A DNA stretch of 64,000 bases from Roseivirga sp. UBA6052. Its GTDB lineage: Bacteria; Bacteroidota; Bacteroidia; Cytophagales; Cyclobacteriaceae. The notes under the pieces are model-generated. The model was not told the origin of the DNA and did not search any database. It saw only the letters and a list, made by a program, of their open reading frames with translations. Shown here in pieces: positions 17,620 to 25,921 of this stretch. The first letter of the stretch is position 1. Each line of letters starts with the position of its first letter. Location: contig DIYO01000001.1 of the NCBI GenBank assembly GCA_002427755.1, forward strand, positions 1,116,001 through 1,180,000. Reading direction: 5' to 3'. The position numbers and the translations under genes were made by a program.

Positions 17620-17847
17620 TCACATCCTAGAAATATACCTAATGATGATTACAGTAAGGCAAATCAAGAACATAATGATGGAAATCTTATTGATACCATG
17701 CATTACTTTAATGTTGAAGTTGGAAGGTCTGTTCGGGTCTTTCTTTCGGAAGAAATAACCTAACACCGGGCCAAAATCAAACACCTCTTTGGTAGTTAAT
17801 TTTACTTTTTCGTCTTTTTTCGCTTGCTCCTGCTCTTGCTCTGCCAT
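17620..17847 (-). CDS. Small single-pass membrane protein (DUF6728-like)
   Basis: The 75-residue protein has a charged cytosolic N-terminal part, the conserved-looking segment FDFGPVLGYFFRKKDPNRPSNFN, and one C-terminal membrane helix (about residues 53-72). From memory it resembles the small Bacteroidota family DUF6728. It begins 4 bases after the end of ispG on the same strand, so it is translated from the ispG transcript. Function is unknown. Confidence 0.75.
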   Translation of the reverse strand: MAEQEQEQAKKDEKVKLTTKEVFDFGPVLGYFFRKKDPNRPSNFNIKVMHGINKISIIMFLICLTVIIIRYISRM

Positions 17848-17851
17848 ATCA

Positions 17852-19828
17852 TTAAGCTTCTACTGTCTGAGGTTCGATCCACATGCCGTCCTCTCTTATA
17901 ATTTCTATTAGTTCGTCAACCGCCTGCTCAGAAGGAACGCCCCTCTTCACCACATCCTGACCTTTATACAAAGTAATCTTACCCTTACCTGACCCTACAT
18001 AGCCATAATCTGCATCTGCCATCTCTCCTGGACCATTTACAATACAGCCCATGATACCGATTTTAACTCCTTTGAGATGGTCCGTACGCTTTCTGATCAT
18101 AGCAGTGGTTTCCTGCAAATCGAATAAGGTTCTACCGCAACTCGGGCAAGAAATGTACTCAGTTTTGGTCATTCGGGTTCTACCAGCCTGTAAAATACCG
18201 AAAGCCGTCTCATTCTTGAGCTTTAGATCTTTCAACAAATACTCACGATCTAAACCATTCGCTGATAGCATAACACCATCTCCAAAACCATCCACTAACA
18301 AACCACCAACATCAGTACTTGCATCAATTAAGAACTGCTCTTCGTCTGATACATTATAATCTCTAACCACGATCACCGGTGCTTTTAACTTTCTTCTTTC
18401 TAGTTCAAAGAAGAACCTCCTCAATGCCGGCATGGCATGCGAATTATTGGTATCGAGTAGAACAACTAAATTATCAGCTGCTAAGAGAAGCATTACCTCT
18501 TCAGATAAGTCATTAGCAGAGAGCTTAATAAAATTAAGCTGCTCATCAGACGATTCTGCCTCTGCAATCTGCTCAAGTGAATAGACCGGGTAAGTATTTT
18601 TTCTATCTGTTAAGCCTTCCCAAACAGGATAATCAACCAATTGAATCAGGCCGTTAGGAAGCATAAAAGGTGAAGCCTTAGCGCCAAGGTAAACGAAATC
18701 CGCGCCCTGATCATTCATGGTCCATTTATCTAACTCAGGCAAATAGAAATGGCCAAAACTCTTCAAATCTTTTACACCCAGTTCATCAATCTGAGATAAG
18801 TCGGCAATTACCCTTGGCACGTTTGTCTTACCAATATTACTCACCTCAAAGGTCTCTCTTCTATGGTAGGCAAACGGGTCTATTGGATTTTCTTCTATTC
18901 CCTCAATATGGGCATGACCAGCTCGTTGATTGTATCTATCAACTAACTTTTGAGCCACTGGTGCTTCATATTCCGGCTCTTCAGTTAGAGAAACACGAAC
19001 AGTATCACCCAATCCATCTTCTAAGAGAGTACCAATACCCACGGCAGACTTAATTCGACCATCCTCAGCTTCTCCTGCTTCCGTTACACCAAGGTGTAAT
19101 GGGTAAGGTTTCAACCCCTCCTCTTCAAGCTTTTGCACCAGCAAACGGTAGGCTTCTACCATTACTTGAGCATTACTAGATTTCATAGAGATGACGATCT
19201 GATAGAATTCATTGTCTTCGCAAATGCGCAAAAACTCTAAGGCAGATTCTACCATACCAAGAGCGGTATCACCGTATCGGCTCATAATTCGATCAGAGAG
19301 CGAACCGTGGTTCGTTCCTATTCTCATGGCCGTACCGTGTTCTTTACAGAGCTTCACTAGTGGTGTAAAGCGCTCTCTGATTCTTTCTAATTCAGCTTGG
19401 TAAGTATCATCGGTATATTCAATGTTCTCGAATTTCTTTTTATCGGCATAATTACCCGGATTGACCCTTACCTTCTCAACAATTTGTGCAGCTAATTCAG
19501 CGGCATTAGGTGTAAAGTGAATATCTGCTACAAGCGGTACATCACAGCCTCTCTTGCGCAATTCATCTCTGATGTTTCTTAAATTTTCCGCTTCCTTGAG
19601 GCTGGGAGCAGTAATTCTTACCAATTCACAACCCGCTTCTACCATACGTAAAGTCTGCTCAACTGAACCCATAGTATCCATGGTATCAACGGTTGTCATT
19701 GACTGTACAACAATGGGGTTATCTCCTCCAATAACTACATTTCCAACCTGAACTGGAATGGTTTTTCGCCTCTGGTAAGAAACAAGGCTATTACAATACT
19801 TTTTCGCGGAAATTACGCTTTGGTCCAT
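17852..19828 (-). CDS. ispG: 4-hydroxy-3-methylbut-2-enyl-diphosphate synthase (IspG/GcpE), long form
   Basis: IspG makes HMBPP from MEcPP in the MEP isoprenoid pathway, which feeds carotenoid and quinone synthesis. The N-terminal TIM barrel starts at VGNVVIGGDNPIVVQSMTTVDT. The [4Fe-4S] ligands are in SCPSCGRTLFDL and GCIVNGPGE near the C-terminus, with NGPGEMADADYGYVG supplying the conserved Glu. At 658 residues it is the large form with an extra barrel-like insert between the barrel and the Fe-S domain (about residues 300-530). This form is known from Bacteroidota, Chlamydiae and plants. A -7 box lies just upstream. Confidence 0.96.
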   Translation of the reverse strand: MDQSVISAKKYCNSLVSYQRRKTIPVQVGNVVIGGDNPIVVQSMTTVDTMDTMGSVEQTLRMVEAGCELVRITAPSLKEAENLRNIRDELRKRGCDVPLVADIHFTPNAAELAAQIVEKVRVNPGNYADKKKFENIEYTDDTYQAELERIRERFTPLVKLCKEHGTAMRIGTNHGSLSDRIMSRYGDTALGMVESALEFLRICEDNEFYQIVISMKSSNAQVMVEAYRLLVQKLEEEGLKPYPLHLGVTEAGEAEDGRIKSAVGIGTLLEDGLGDTVRVSLTEEPEYEAPVAQKLVDRYNQRAGHAHIEGIEENPIDPFAYHRRETFEVSNIGKTNVPRVIADLSQIDELGVKDLKSFGHFYLPELDKWTMNDQGADFVYLGAKASPFMLPNGLIQLVDYPVWEGLTDRKNTYPVYSLEQIAEAESSDEQLNFIKLSANDLSEEVMLLLAADNLVVLLDTNNSHAMPALRRFFFELERRKLKAPVIVVRDYNVSDEEQFLIDASTDVGGLLVDGFGDGVMLSANGLDREYLLKDLKLKNETAFGILQAGRTRMTKTEYISCPSCGRTLFDLQETTAMIRKRTDHLKGVKIGIMGCIVNGPGEMADADYGYVGSGKGKITLYKGQDVVKRGVPSEQAVDELIEIIREDGMWIEPQTVEA

Positions 19829-19844
19829 AGCTTTTAGAATGCTG

Positions 19845-19852
19845 CAAAGTTA
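19845..19852 (-). promoter_or_regulatory. Candidate ispG -7 promoter box
   Basis: On the reverse strand the site reads TAACTTTG, an exact TAnnTTTG match, 16 bases before the ispG start. No clear -33 element is seen at the expected distance, so it is only suggestive. Confidence 0.4.
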
Positions 19853-19876
19853 ACCCGTAATGAAGTAAAATGTTCC

Positions 19877-20581
19877 TTAAATATCACCTAACTGAGGCCT
19901 TACTAGAATTTCTTCAACAACAGTTTGAGTAGAGAGTGCATGAGCTCCATAAATAGCATCGGCAATATCCGTTGCCTTCATAAATCTTTCTTCTGGTAAT
20001 TCCACACCTTCCCAGCTGGCCGTGTAGGTTGCTCCAGCTAAAACTGAAGTAACTCTCACTCCGTGTTCCTTCATCTCTTCTCGCAGAGCCTTCGTAAATC
20101 CTCTTAACGCAAATTTTGAAATAGAATAGCTGCCCCCGTTGGCATATGAGTCTATACCAGCAATAGATCCCATGGTAAATACATGACCCGATTTGGTATC
20201 AATCATTCCTCCTATCAGCTTTCTAGTGAGATAATAGGCACTGTATAGATTCGTTTCGATCATACTTTCTAAGGCACCTTCTTCTTCATTATGAACCGAG
20301 CCCGGGATAAAAATCCCTGTATTATTCACTAATACATCTAGGGGTTGATTTAAGTCTAAAACCATTTGAGCGAAAGCTAAAACCTCATTCTTCTTAGACA
20401 TATCTGTAGATCTGATATGTACTTTGTTCTGACCTTGAGACTCAAGGCTTGACTTAAGTTGCTCTAAATCGGTTTGATTACGAGCGCATGTGGCTACATC
20501 ATATCCTTCATTAAAGAATTTTTCAACAGTAGCTCTTCCAATTCCTTTAGTTCCACTCGTAATTACAGCAAGTTTTGTCAT
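19877..20581 (-). CDS. Short-chain dehydrogenase/reductase
   Basis: A classical SDR of 234 residues. The cofactor loop is TSGTKGIG (residues 8-15), NNTGIF is the NNAG-like motif, and the catalytic residues are Ser in MGSIAG plus YSISK (Y-x3-K). It probably reduces a ketone or oxidises an alcohol with NAD(P). The substrate is unknown. It reads in the same direction as ispG, with 48 bases between them and a candidate promoter of its own. Confidence 0.9.
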   Translation of the reverse strand: MTKLAVITSGTKGIGRATVEKFFNEGYDVATCARNQTDLEQLKSSLESQGQNKVHIRSTDMSKKNEVLAFAQMVLDLNQPLDVLVNNTGIFIPGSVHNEEEGALESMIETNLYSAYYLTRKLIGGMIDTKSGHVFTMGSIAGIDSYANGGSYSISKFALRGFTKALREEMKEHGVRVTSVLAGATYTASWEGVELPEERFMKATDIADAIYGAHALSTQTVVEEILVRPQLGDI

Positions 20582-20603
20582 AAGATTTTCGAATTCAATC
20601 GTT

Positions 20604-20611
20604 CAAAGATA
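20604..20611 (-). promoter_or_regulatory. Candidate -7 box of the SDR gene
   Basis: TATCTTTG on the reverse strand matches TAnnTTTG exactly and lies 22 bases before the start codon at 20581. The -33 element is not obvious. Confidence 0.4.
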
Positions 20612-20711
20612 GGGGCTTACAAAAAACCACATTAGTTTTAGTGTATTAAAGCTCCGGTTGTACAACTTTTATTAATTTGTTGATGTTTGGCAAATGTCAA
20701 AAACTCCTTAA

Positions 20712-21446
20712 ATGAGTCGATTAGGACAGTACATACTTTTTATAGGCGCACTATTCAAGAATCCTGAATCTTTTAGGACCTACATGAAATTGATTCTCGA
20801 TGAATGTATATTGATCGGTATCAACAGTATTGTATTAGTAAGTATAGTATCTGTCTTTATGGGAGCTGTATCTACCTTGCAAACCGCATATAACCTTGTA
20901 AATCCATTAATTCCGGATAATGTAATTGGTCTTGTGGTGAGAGATTTAACCATTCTTGAATTAGCACCAACCATTACAGCCATCATCTTTGCCGGAAAGG
21001 TGGGTTCTAGTATTGCAGGTAACCTTGGAACTATGCGCATTACTGAGCAGATAGATGCTCTAGAGGTAATGGGAATCAACTCAGTATCTTATCTGGTACT
21101 CCCTAAGATTATTGCTACGCTCTTTATGTATCCATTTCTAGTGATTTTAGCTGGTTCATTGGCTATTGGAGGTGGCTATTTAGCAGCAGAGCTTGGTAGT
21201 GTATTGGCTCCTGCGGATTACTTTTTAGGGTTGAAGCTCGAGTTTAATGAATTCAGTATCACCTTCGCCTTGATCAAATCTGTGGTGTTTGCCTTCTTAG
21301 TTTCTTCCATATCAGCATTTATGGGATACTACACCCAAGGTGGTGCCTTAGAAGTTGGCCAATCTTCCACACGGGCAGTTACCGTGAGCTGTATTGCCAT
21401 TCTACTTAGTGACTTTGTTTTAGCTCAACTGTTATTGGTATCATGA
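20712..21446 (+). CDS. mlaE: MlaE-family ABC transporter permease
   Basis: The 244-residue permease has the MlaE/YrbE pattern with about five membrane segments, and the conserved blocks SVFMGAVSTLQTAYNL, RDLTILELAPTITAIIFAGKVGSSIAGNLGTMRITEQIDALEVMGIN and GYYTQGGALEVGQSSTRAVTVS. MlaE homologues move phospholipids across the cell envelope to maintain outer-membrane asymmetry. The stop overlaps the start of the ATPase gene (ATGA), showing translational coupling. No MlaD-type substrate-binding gene is next to it, so the partner must be elsewhere. Confidence 0.93.
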   Translation: MSRLGQYILFIGALFKNPESFRTYMKLILDECILIGINSIVLVSIVSVFMGAVSTLQTAYNLVNPLIPDNVIGLVVRDLTILELAPTITAIIFAGKVGSSIAGNLGTMRITEQIDALEVMGINSVSYLVLPKIIATLFMYPFLVILAGSLAIGGGYLAAELGSVLAPADYFLGLKLEFNEFSITFALIKSVVFAFLVSSISAFMGYYTQGGALEVGQSSTRAVTVSCIAILLSDFVLAQLLLVS

Positions 21447-22198
21447 TAGAGGTTAAAAACATATATAAGTCATTTGCAGACAAGACTGTACTCAACGACA
21501 TTTCAGCAACTTTTGAGCAAGGAAAAACTAACCTTATCATTGGTGCCAGTGGTTCAGGAAAGTCCGTAATGTTAAAGAATATTGTAGGATTGTTTACTCC
21601 TGACTCTGGTGAGATTCTCTACAATAATAGAGACTTCATTAATGCTGATCGTGATACGAAAACCGATATAAGGAGAGAAATTGGAATGCTCTTTCAAGGT
21701 GGCGCACTTTTCGATTCATTGAATGTAGAGCAGAATGTGAAATTCCCTCTAGATGTGCTCACAAAGATGCCTGAAGATGAGAAGCTGGATAGAGTAAATT
21801 CAATGCTAAAAAGGGTAAAGCTAGAGAACACGAATAAGAAGATGCCTTCAGAAATTTCAGGAGGTATGCAAAAGCGTGTAGGCATCGCAAGGGCCATAGT
21901 AAACAACTCTAAGTACCTTTTTTGTGATGAGCCGAACTCAGGTTTAGATCCTCAAACTTCAATCAAGATTGATCAATTATTAGCTGATATAACAGATGAG
22001 TACCAGATCACTACCGTGATTGTGACGCATGATATGAACTCGGTGATGGAAATTGGTGAGTACATTATGTTCATCTGTAACAGCAACAAGCTTTGGGAAG
22101 GTACCAATAAAGATATTGTACATTCAGGCGTAAAAGAGCTAGACGATTTTGTTTTTGCTAACAAAATGATGCGTGACTTTAAAGCCATGAGCTCATGA
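21443..22198 (+). CDS. mlaF: MlaF-family ABC transporter ATP-binding protein
   Basis: The ATPase partner of the permease just upstream. Walker A is GASGSGKSVML, the signature is SGGMQKRVGIARA, and Walker B is YLFCDEPNSGLDP, followed by VIVTHDMNSV as the switch His region. Length (251 residues) is normal for the family. It powers lipid transport at the inner membrane. The gene overlaps its upstream neighbour by 4 bases and the following small gene by 4 bases (ATGA both times). Confidence 0.95.
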   Translation: MIEVKNIYKSFADKTVLNDISATFEQGKTNLIIGASGSGKSVMLKNIVGLFTPDSGEILYNNRDFINADRDTKTDIRREIGMLFQGGALFDSLNVEQNVKFPLDVLTKMPEDEKLDRVNSMLKRVKLENTNKKMPSEISGGMQKRVGIARAIVNNSKYLFCDEPNSGLDPQTSIKIDQLLADITDEYQITTVIVTHDMNSVMEIGEYIMFICNSNKLWEGTNKDIVHSGVKELDDFVFANKMMRDFKAMSS

Positions 22199-22446
22199 TA
22201 TTGGATGAAACAAAAGGACTAGAACAGTTTGCCAAGCCTTGGCTCCTATTCCTATTTTGGTCGGTCTTTTTGACAAGCCAATTTCTAATTCTATTGGCTA
22301 CGACTGACCTCTTTAGTCATAAGCCAAAAGGGCCTGCTGCTTTGTGGATAATAGTGGCACCTGCTTATTGGTCGGTTTTTAAGTTTACACTTTTCTATAT
22401 CAAGGTAAAAAAGACCAAAGCAACTGGTCTAACGAGCTTTAATTAA
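22195..22446 (+). CDS. Small two-pass membrane protein in the mla operon
   Basis: The 83-residue protein has two hydrophobic segments (about residues 15-36 and 48-68) and a basic end. I do not recognise the family. Its start overlaps the mlaF stop (ATGA), so it is very likely translated as part of the mlaEF operon and may be an accessory of that transporter. It converges on the large outer-membrane protein gene, with 23 bases between them. Confidence 0.6.
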   Translation: MILDETKGLEQFAKPWLLFLFWSVFLTSQFLILLATTDLFSHKPKGPAALWIIVAPAYWSVFKFTLFYIKVKKTKATGLTSFN

Positions 22447-22469
22447 ACAGTACCGATTATTACAATACA

Positions 22470-25400
22470 TTAGAAAAGTGCACTTACCTGAACTCTGCCC
22501 AAGTGTACAGTTCTATTTCCCTGTGAAGACCTGCCATCGTATCGCACAACCATCTGCAACCCTTTACCTAATCTTTGCTGCCAATTCAAGTTCCAAGTAA
22601 GGTTTCTACCCGGCCTTAAAGCTTCTAATAACTCATACCCCACAGGTGATGTCTCAATGCCAGTGAAATCAATATCTATATACCTAAAAATTAAGCCTAT
22701 GGTAGACTTAGCAGCTTTGGCGAACCTTGCATTTACTCCCAGTTCTGTGATCTGAGATGCTTCATCTGACGCTTCGGTAAATAAATTCTGCTTGTCTTTT
22801 AAGGCCAGATTAGCCCGCAATCTTAAACTTCTGACAGGCTGCCAAGTAAGGGCAGGTTCAAATGTGGTGGTCTGCACCTGATAGTTTCTTTGCGTGAGAA
22901 CATCAGATTGGCTGGTTCTCTGCCCATCAATAACATTCACGTCTAGATTAACGCGCTTATTGACATTCCATCGGGCATGGTATCTCAAGTCCTTCCTTAA
23001 TCTTCGCTCAAATCCATTTAAAAGCAATTGCTGGTTTTCTATTTGGGCAATACCTACATCCGCACTGAATGTGGTACTTGATCTGTTAAAGAATAAGGTT
23101 GTTCTGAGATTATCATTAACTGCCAGAAGGTTTTCTTCTGAAACATTCAGAGGTAATAGCCTTGTGCCTAAGTCATCATCTGTAATCTTAGAATTGAGTG
23201 ACCAAGAAGTGATATTTGAGAATTTTGAAAGGGCTTTTTTCAACCCTCCTTGCTGAGACCATTCTCTTGGAAAATCCATATTCAACCGATAGTTAATAAT
23301 GGTATTGAAAGCTTCTTCGAATGTATCTCCAGGAACAAAAATCTTAGCATAATTCTTCTCATCTGGGTTTACTGCTATGTAAAATTCGTTCAAGTCTTGC
23401 ACACCATCGCCATTATCATCTCTCCAAGTATGTGTGCCTTCTCCAGTAGGGACTAAAATGAAGATAAACTCTCTTCTCAATTCGCGGCTATTAGACAAGT
23501 TGTAACTCAAGTCTGAACGAATGGCTCGGTTAAAAAATGAACCTACCCAATCTACTCTACCCATTATGGTTTCATCGTTTCTATTCTGGCCAGTTTCATT
23601 GAGTCGTTCTAAATTCCTGTAAGTGAAAAGGACATTGAGACTGTTGTAAGGGTCAATCTCTGTTCTGAAAAATGCATTGTAAGTTTCGGATTCAGTGTTA
23701 TCAACCAATGCTCCGTTTACAGGAAGTCTGTCGGTTCTATACTGGTATTCAATTCCATATTTAGTTTTGAGCGTATCGCTATTTCTTAGATAGAAGGTGT
23801 TCTCCCGGAAATTCATGGCTGTTCGAATCACCTGCTGATCTACCTTATTGACTACCTCATTTTGATCTTGGCGATACCTAAAACCAGGAATAAACCACTT
23901 AGACATTAGGGAAAAATCAGAGGTTAACCGATTCCATGAGGATTCTAAAAACCTCTGGTCATTATTCATAAAGAAGCCATCTAACCTCCATCTAACCGGC
24001 CCAAAATCTTGATTGAACTTGAGATAGTGTTGTAAGCCATTTACTGCATCTCCTCTTTTCCTGCCCACTAATTTATATTCAAAATTATGGTTAGGATCTT
24101 TAGACAAGTTCAAGTCTGCATTTAGAATATTCTCTGCAAAACGTTCCGTGAAATCCTCTGGATTAAAGCTCCAATCCCGATCAAATTCTATATATCGCAA
24201 TCGATCAATAAAGGAGAAATTCTCGTTGTTGAATTCATAAGAGAATCCTGCATTAAGTCTATATCCATTCAGTATTGACACAGGCCTATCTCGAGATTGG
24301 TAATTAACCCTTGAAGCGAAGCCATTATCATCTTCAGTATCTAGTTCAGAAAATAGGTTTACGTTATTTCTGGAAAACGCCAGCTCTAAATCCAGCTTAT
24401 CATAAGTATTCAGCTTTACCCCTCCTGCTATGGTTGCCATAGACTTCTGATTAGGTGCGTTAAGAATCGACACTGGTTCAAAACTACCTTGAAGCTGACC
24501 ATTTATTGGGGCAACCCATTCATATATCCTTCCATTAGCAGTAGAATTCAGCAAGATATAATTTCCATTACCTTGACCTACTTCTGAGAATTGCACATTG
24601 AAAAACGCGCTATCAGGATTAACAGAGTTCTGAAAAATCTCAAACGGTCTTCCCTGATTATCGAAACCTACCGTTTTGCGATATAAAACTAGTTCTTGTG
24701 AGAATGCCACACTATCTGCTCTTGAGGTTACAGCTTGTGTCAAATCATCTCCTGCGTTGGCTAAAATCCTTTTCTCCTCATCGCTCAATTCAAAAGCTAA
24801 AGGTTGATTTCTATTGTCTTTTTCACTGTAATAGTTGATGGCAAAATTGAGTTTATCATTACTCTGATAGTGGCTCGCTTGAACTATAGATCGCGTATAA
24901 TTTTGATCCGAAAATTCAAAATCTACTCTAATTCGCGTGAACTCCGTAATAAGTACATTATTCGTAAAAGTGATCTCTCCTAGGTTATAATCGATTGTAT
25001 AGTCTTGATCGTACCCTCTGGTCTGTAGCTCGCCATCAATAAATACTCTTTCACTACCGGCCAGAATAATGATGAATCGTTCGTTATTAGGGCCGCGCAC
25101 CCTATATGGGCCAAGTACCCCTTCAATAGGATCAACCGAAATTGAAGCGAATCTACCTTTTGCTACAGAACCTGCAACAGTTGTCTCCGCCTTAAATCCA
25201 CCAGGCAATTCATACTGTGTATTGAATTGAGCGCCTTGAACATTTTTGTAGTATCTCAAAAAATTCGAAGCCCCATTTTTCAAGACAACATCACCGGCCC
25301 TGAGTTTCCATTGATCGCTATATAATTCAATAAACACATTATCGAAATCTTGTAATTGCTGAGTATTCCCTTCTGGTTGAAAAGGAACTGTCCGATCAGT

Positions 25401-25919
25401 AATTACTGCGCGCAGATTTACATTTTCCGTCAATTGACCTTCCATTTGAAGGTTTAGCGTAGAATTAACAAATACATCCTGACGATTTCCGAATGATACA
25501 CCTCTTGTGATACTCCCGGTCTTTGTGATATTCTCTGTGCTGATTATCTCTTCCCGTTTAGGTAAATCGAGTTGCTGTTTCAGTAATGCAACTTCTTTAA
25601 AGAGTGCTGCGGAGTCATATATATCTAAAGTCTTTCTCGCCTTAGATTTATGGAGATTAAATGGTAATCGGGAGTAACATACTCTTACCGAATCTAGAGT
25701 GGTATTGGCAATGGTAATTTCATTCTTCTGGAGATTGAAGTTGAAAGTAATACCGCTCTTAGGCTGGTCAATTCTAATAGACTCAGGTAATACAGTTAAT
25801 GAATCCAGAATTTGTGGAGTTGAATCTACTTTTATCCACCTACACGTCTCAAAAGGCGACTGTGCCTGAGTCGAAATACAAAGCAGTAGAAAAAGAAAAA
25901 TTAGAAAGCTACGTAGCAC
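22470..25919 (-). CDS. Large outer-membrane/cell-surface beta-barrel protein (1149 aa)
   Basis: A GTG start gives a clear signal peptide (MLRSFLIFLFLLLCISTQAQ). The N-terminal part contains GSITRGVSFGNRQDVFVNSTLNLQMEGQLTENVNLRAVITD, then IELYSDQWKLRAGDVVLKNG. The rest is made of repeated amphipathic strands rich in aromatic and Asn/Asp residues. The last residues (HLGRVQVSALF) end in Phe, as outer-membrane barrels do. There is no TonB-plug signature. The beginning is reminiscent of SprA-like surface proteins, but I cannot assign a family. The gene starts 2 bases after the histidine kinase gene, so the two are co-transcribed. Confidence 0.78.
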   Translation of the reverse strand: MLRSFLIFLFLLLCISTQAQSPFETCRWIKVDSTPQILDSLTVLPESIRIDQPKSGITFNFNLQKNEITIANTTLDSVRVCYSRLPFNLHKSKARKTLDIYDSAALFKEVALLKQQLDLPKREEIISTENITKTGSITRGVSFGNRQDVFVNSTLNLQMEGQLTENVNLRAVITDRTVPFQPEGNTQQLQDFDNVFIELYSDQWKLRAGDVVLKNGASNFLRYYKNVQGAQFNTQYELPGGFKAETTVAGSVAKGRFASISVDPIEGVLGPYRVRGPNNERFIIILAGSERVFIDGELQTRGYDQDYTIDYNLGEITFTNNVLITEFTRIRVDFEFSDQNYTRSIVQASHYQSNDKLNFAINYYSEKDNRNQPLAFELSDEEKRILANAGDDLTQAVTSRADSVAFSQELVLYRKTVGFDNQGRPFEIFQNSVNPDSAFFNVQFSEVGQGNGNYILLNSTANGRIYEWVAPINGQLQGSFEPVSILNAPNQKSMATIAGGVKLNTYDKLDLELAFSRNNVNLFSELDTEDDNGFASRVNYQSRDRPVSILNGYRLNAGFSYEFNNENFSFIDRLRYIEFDRDWSFNPEDFTERFAENILNADLNLSKDPNHNFEYKLVGRKRGDAVNGLQHYLKFNQDFGPVRWRLDGFFMNNDQRFLESSWNRLTSDFSLMSKWFIPGFRYRQDQNEVVNKVDQQVIRTAMNFRENTFYLRNSDTLKTKYGIEYQYRTDRLPVNGALVDNTESETYNAFFRTEIDPYNSLNVLFTYRNLERLNETGQNRNDETIMGRVDWVGSFFNRAIRSDLSYNLSNSRELRREFIFILVPTGEGTHTWRDDNGDGVQDLNEFYIAVNPDEKNYAKIFVPGDTFEEAFNTIINYRLNMDFPREWSQQGGLKKALSKFSNITSWSLNSKITDDDLGTRLLPLNVSEENLLAVNDNLRTTLFFNRSSTTFSADVGIAQIENQQLLLNGFERRLRKDLRYHARWNVNKRVNLDVNVIDGQRTSQSDVLTQRNYQVQTTTFEPALTWQPVRSLRLRANLALKDKQNLFTEASDEASQITELGVNARFAKAAKSTIGLIFRYIDIDFTGIETSPVGYELLEALRPGRNLTWNLNWQQRLGKGLQMVVRYDGRSSQGNRTVHLGRVQVSALF

Positions 25920-25921
25920 TT

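Noticed and set aside
18051..18359. Forward frame of 102 codons inside ispG
   Set aside because: Antisense shadow of the conserved Fe-S domain of IspG.
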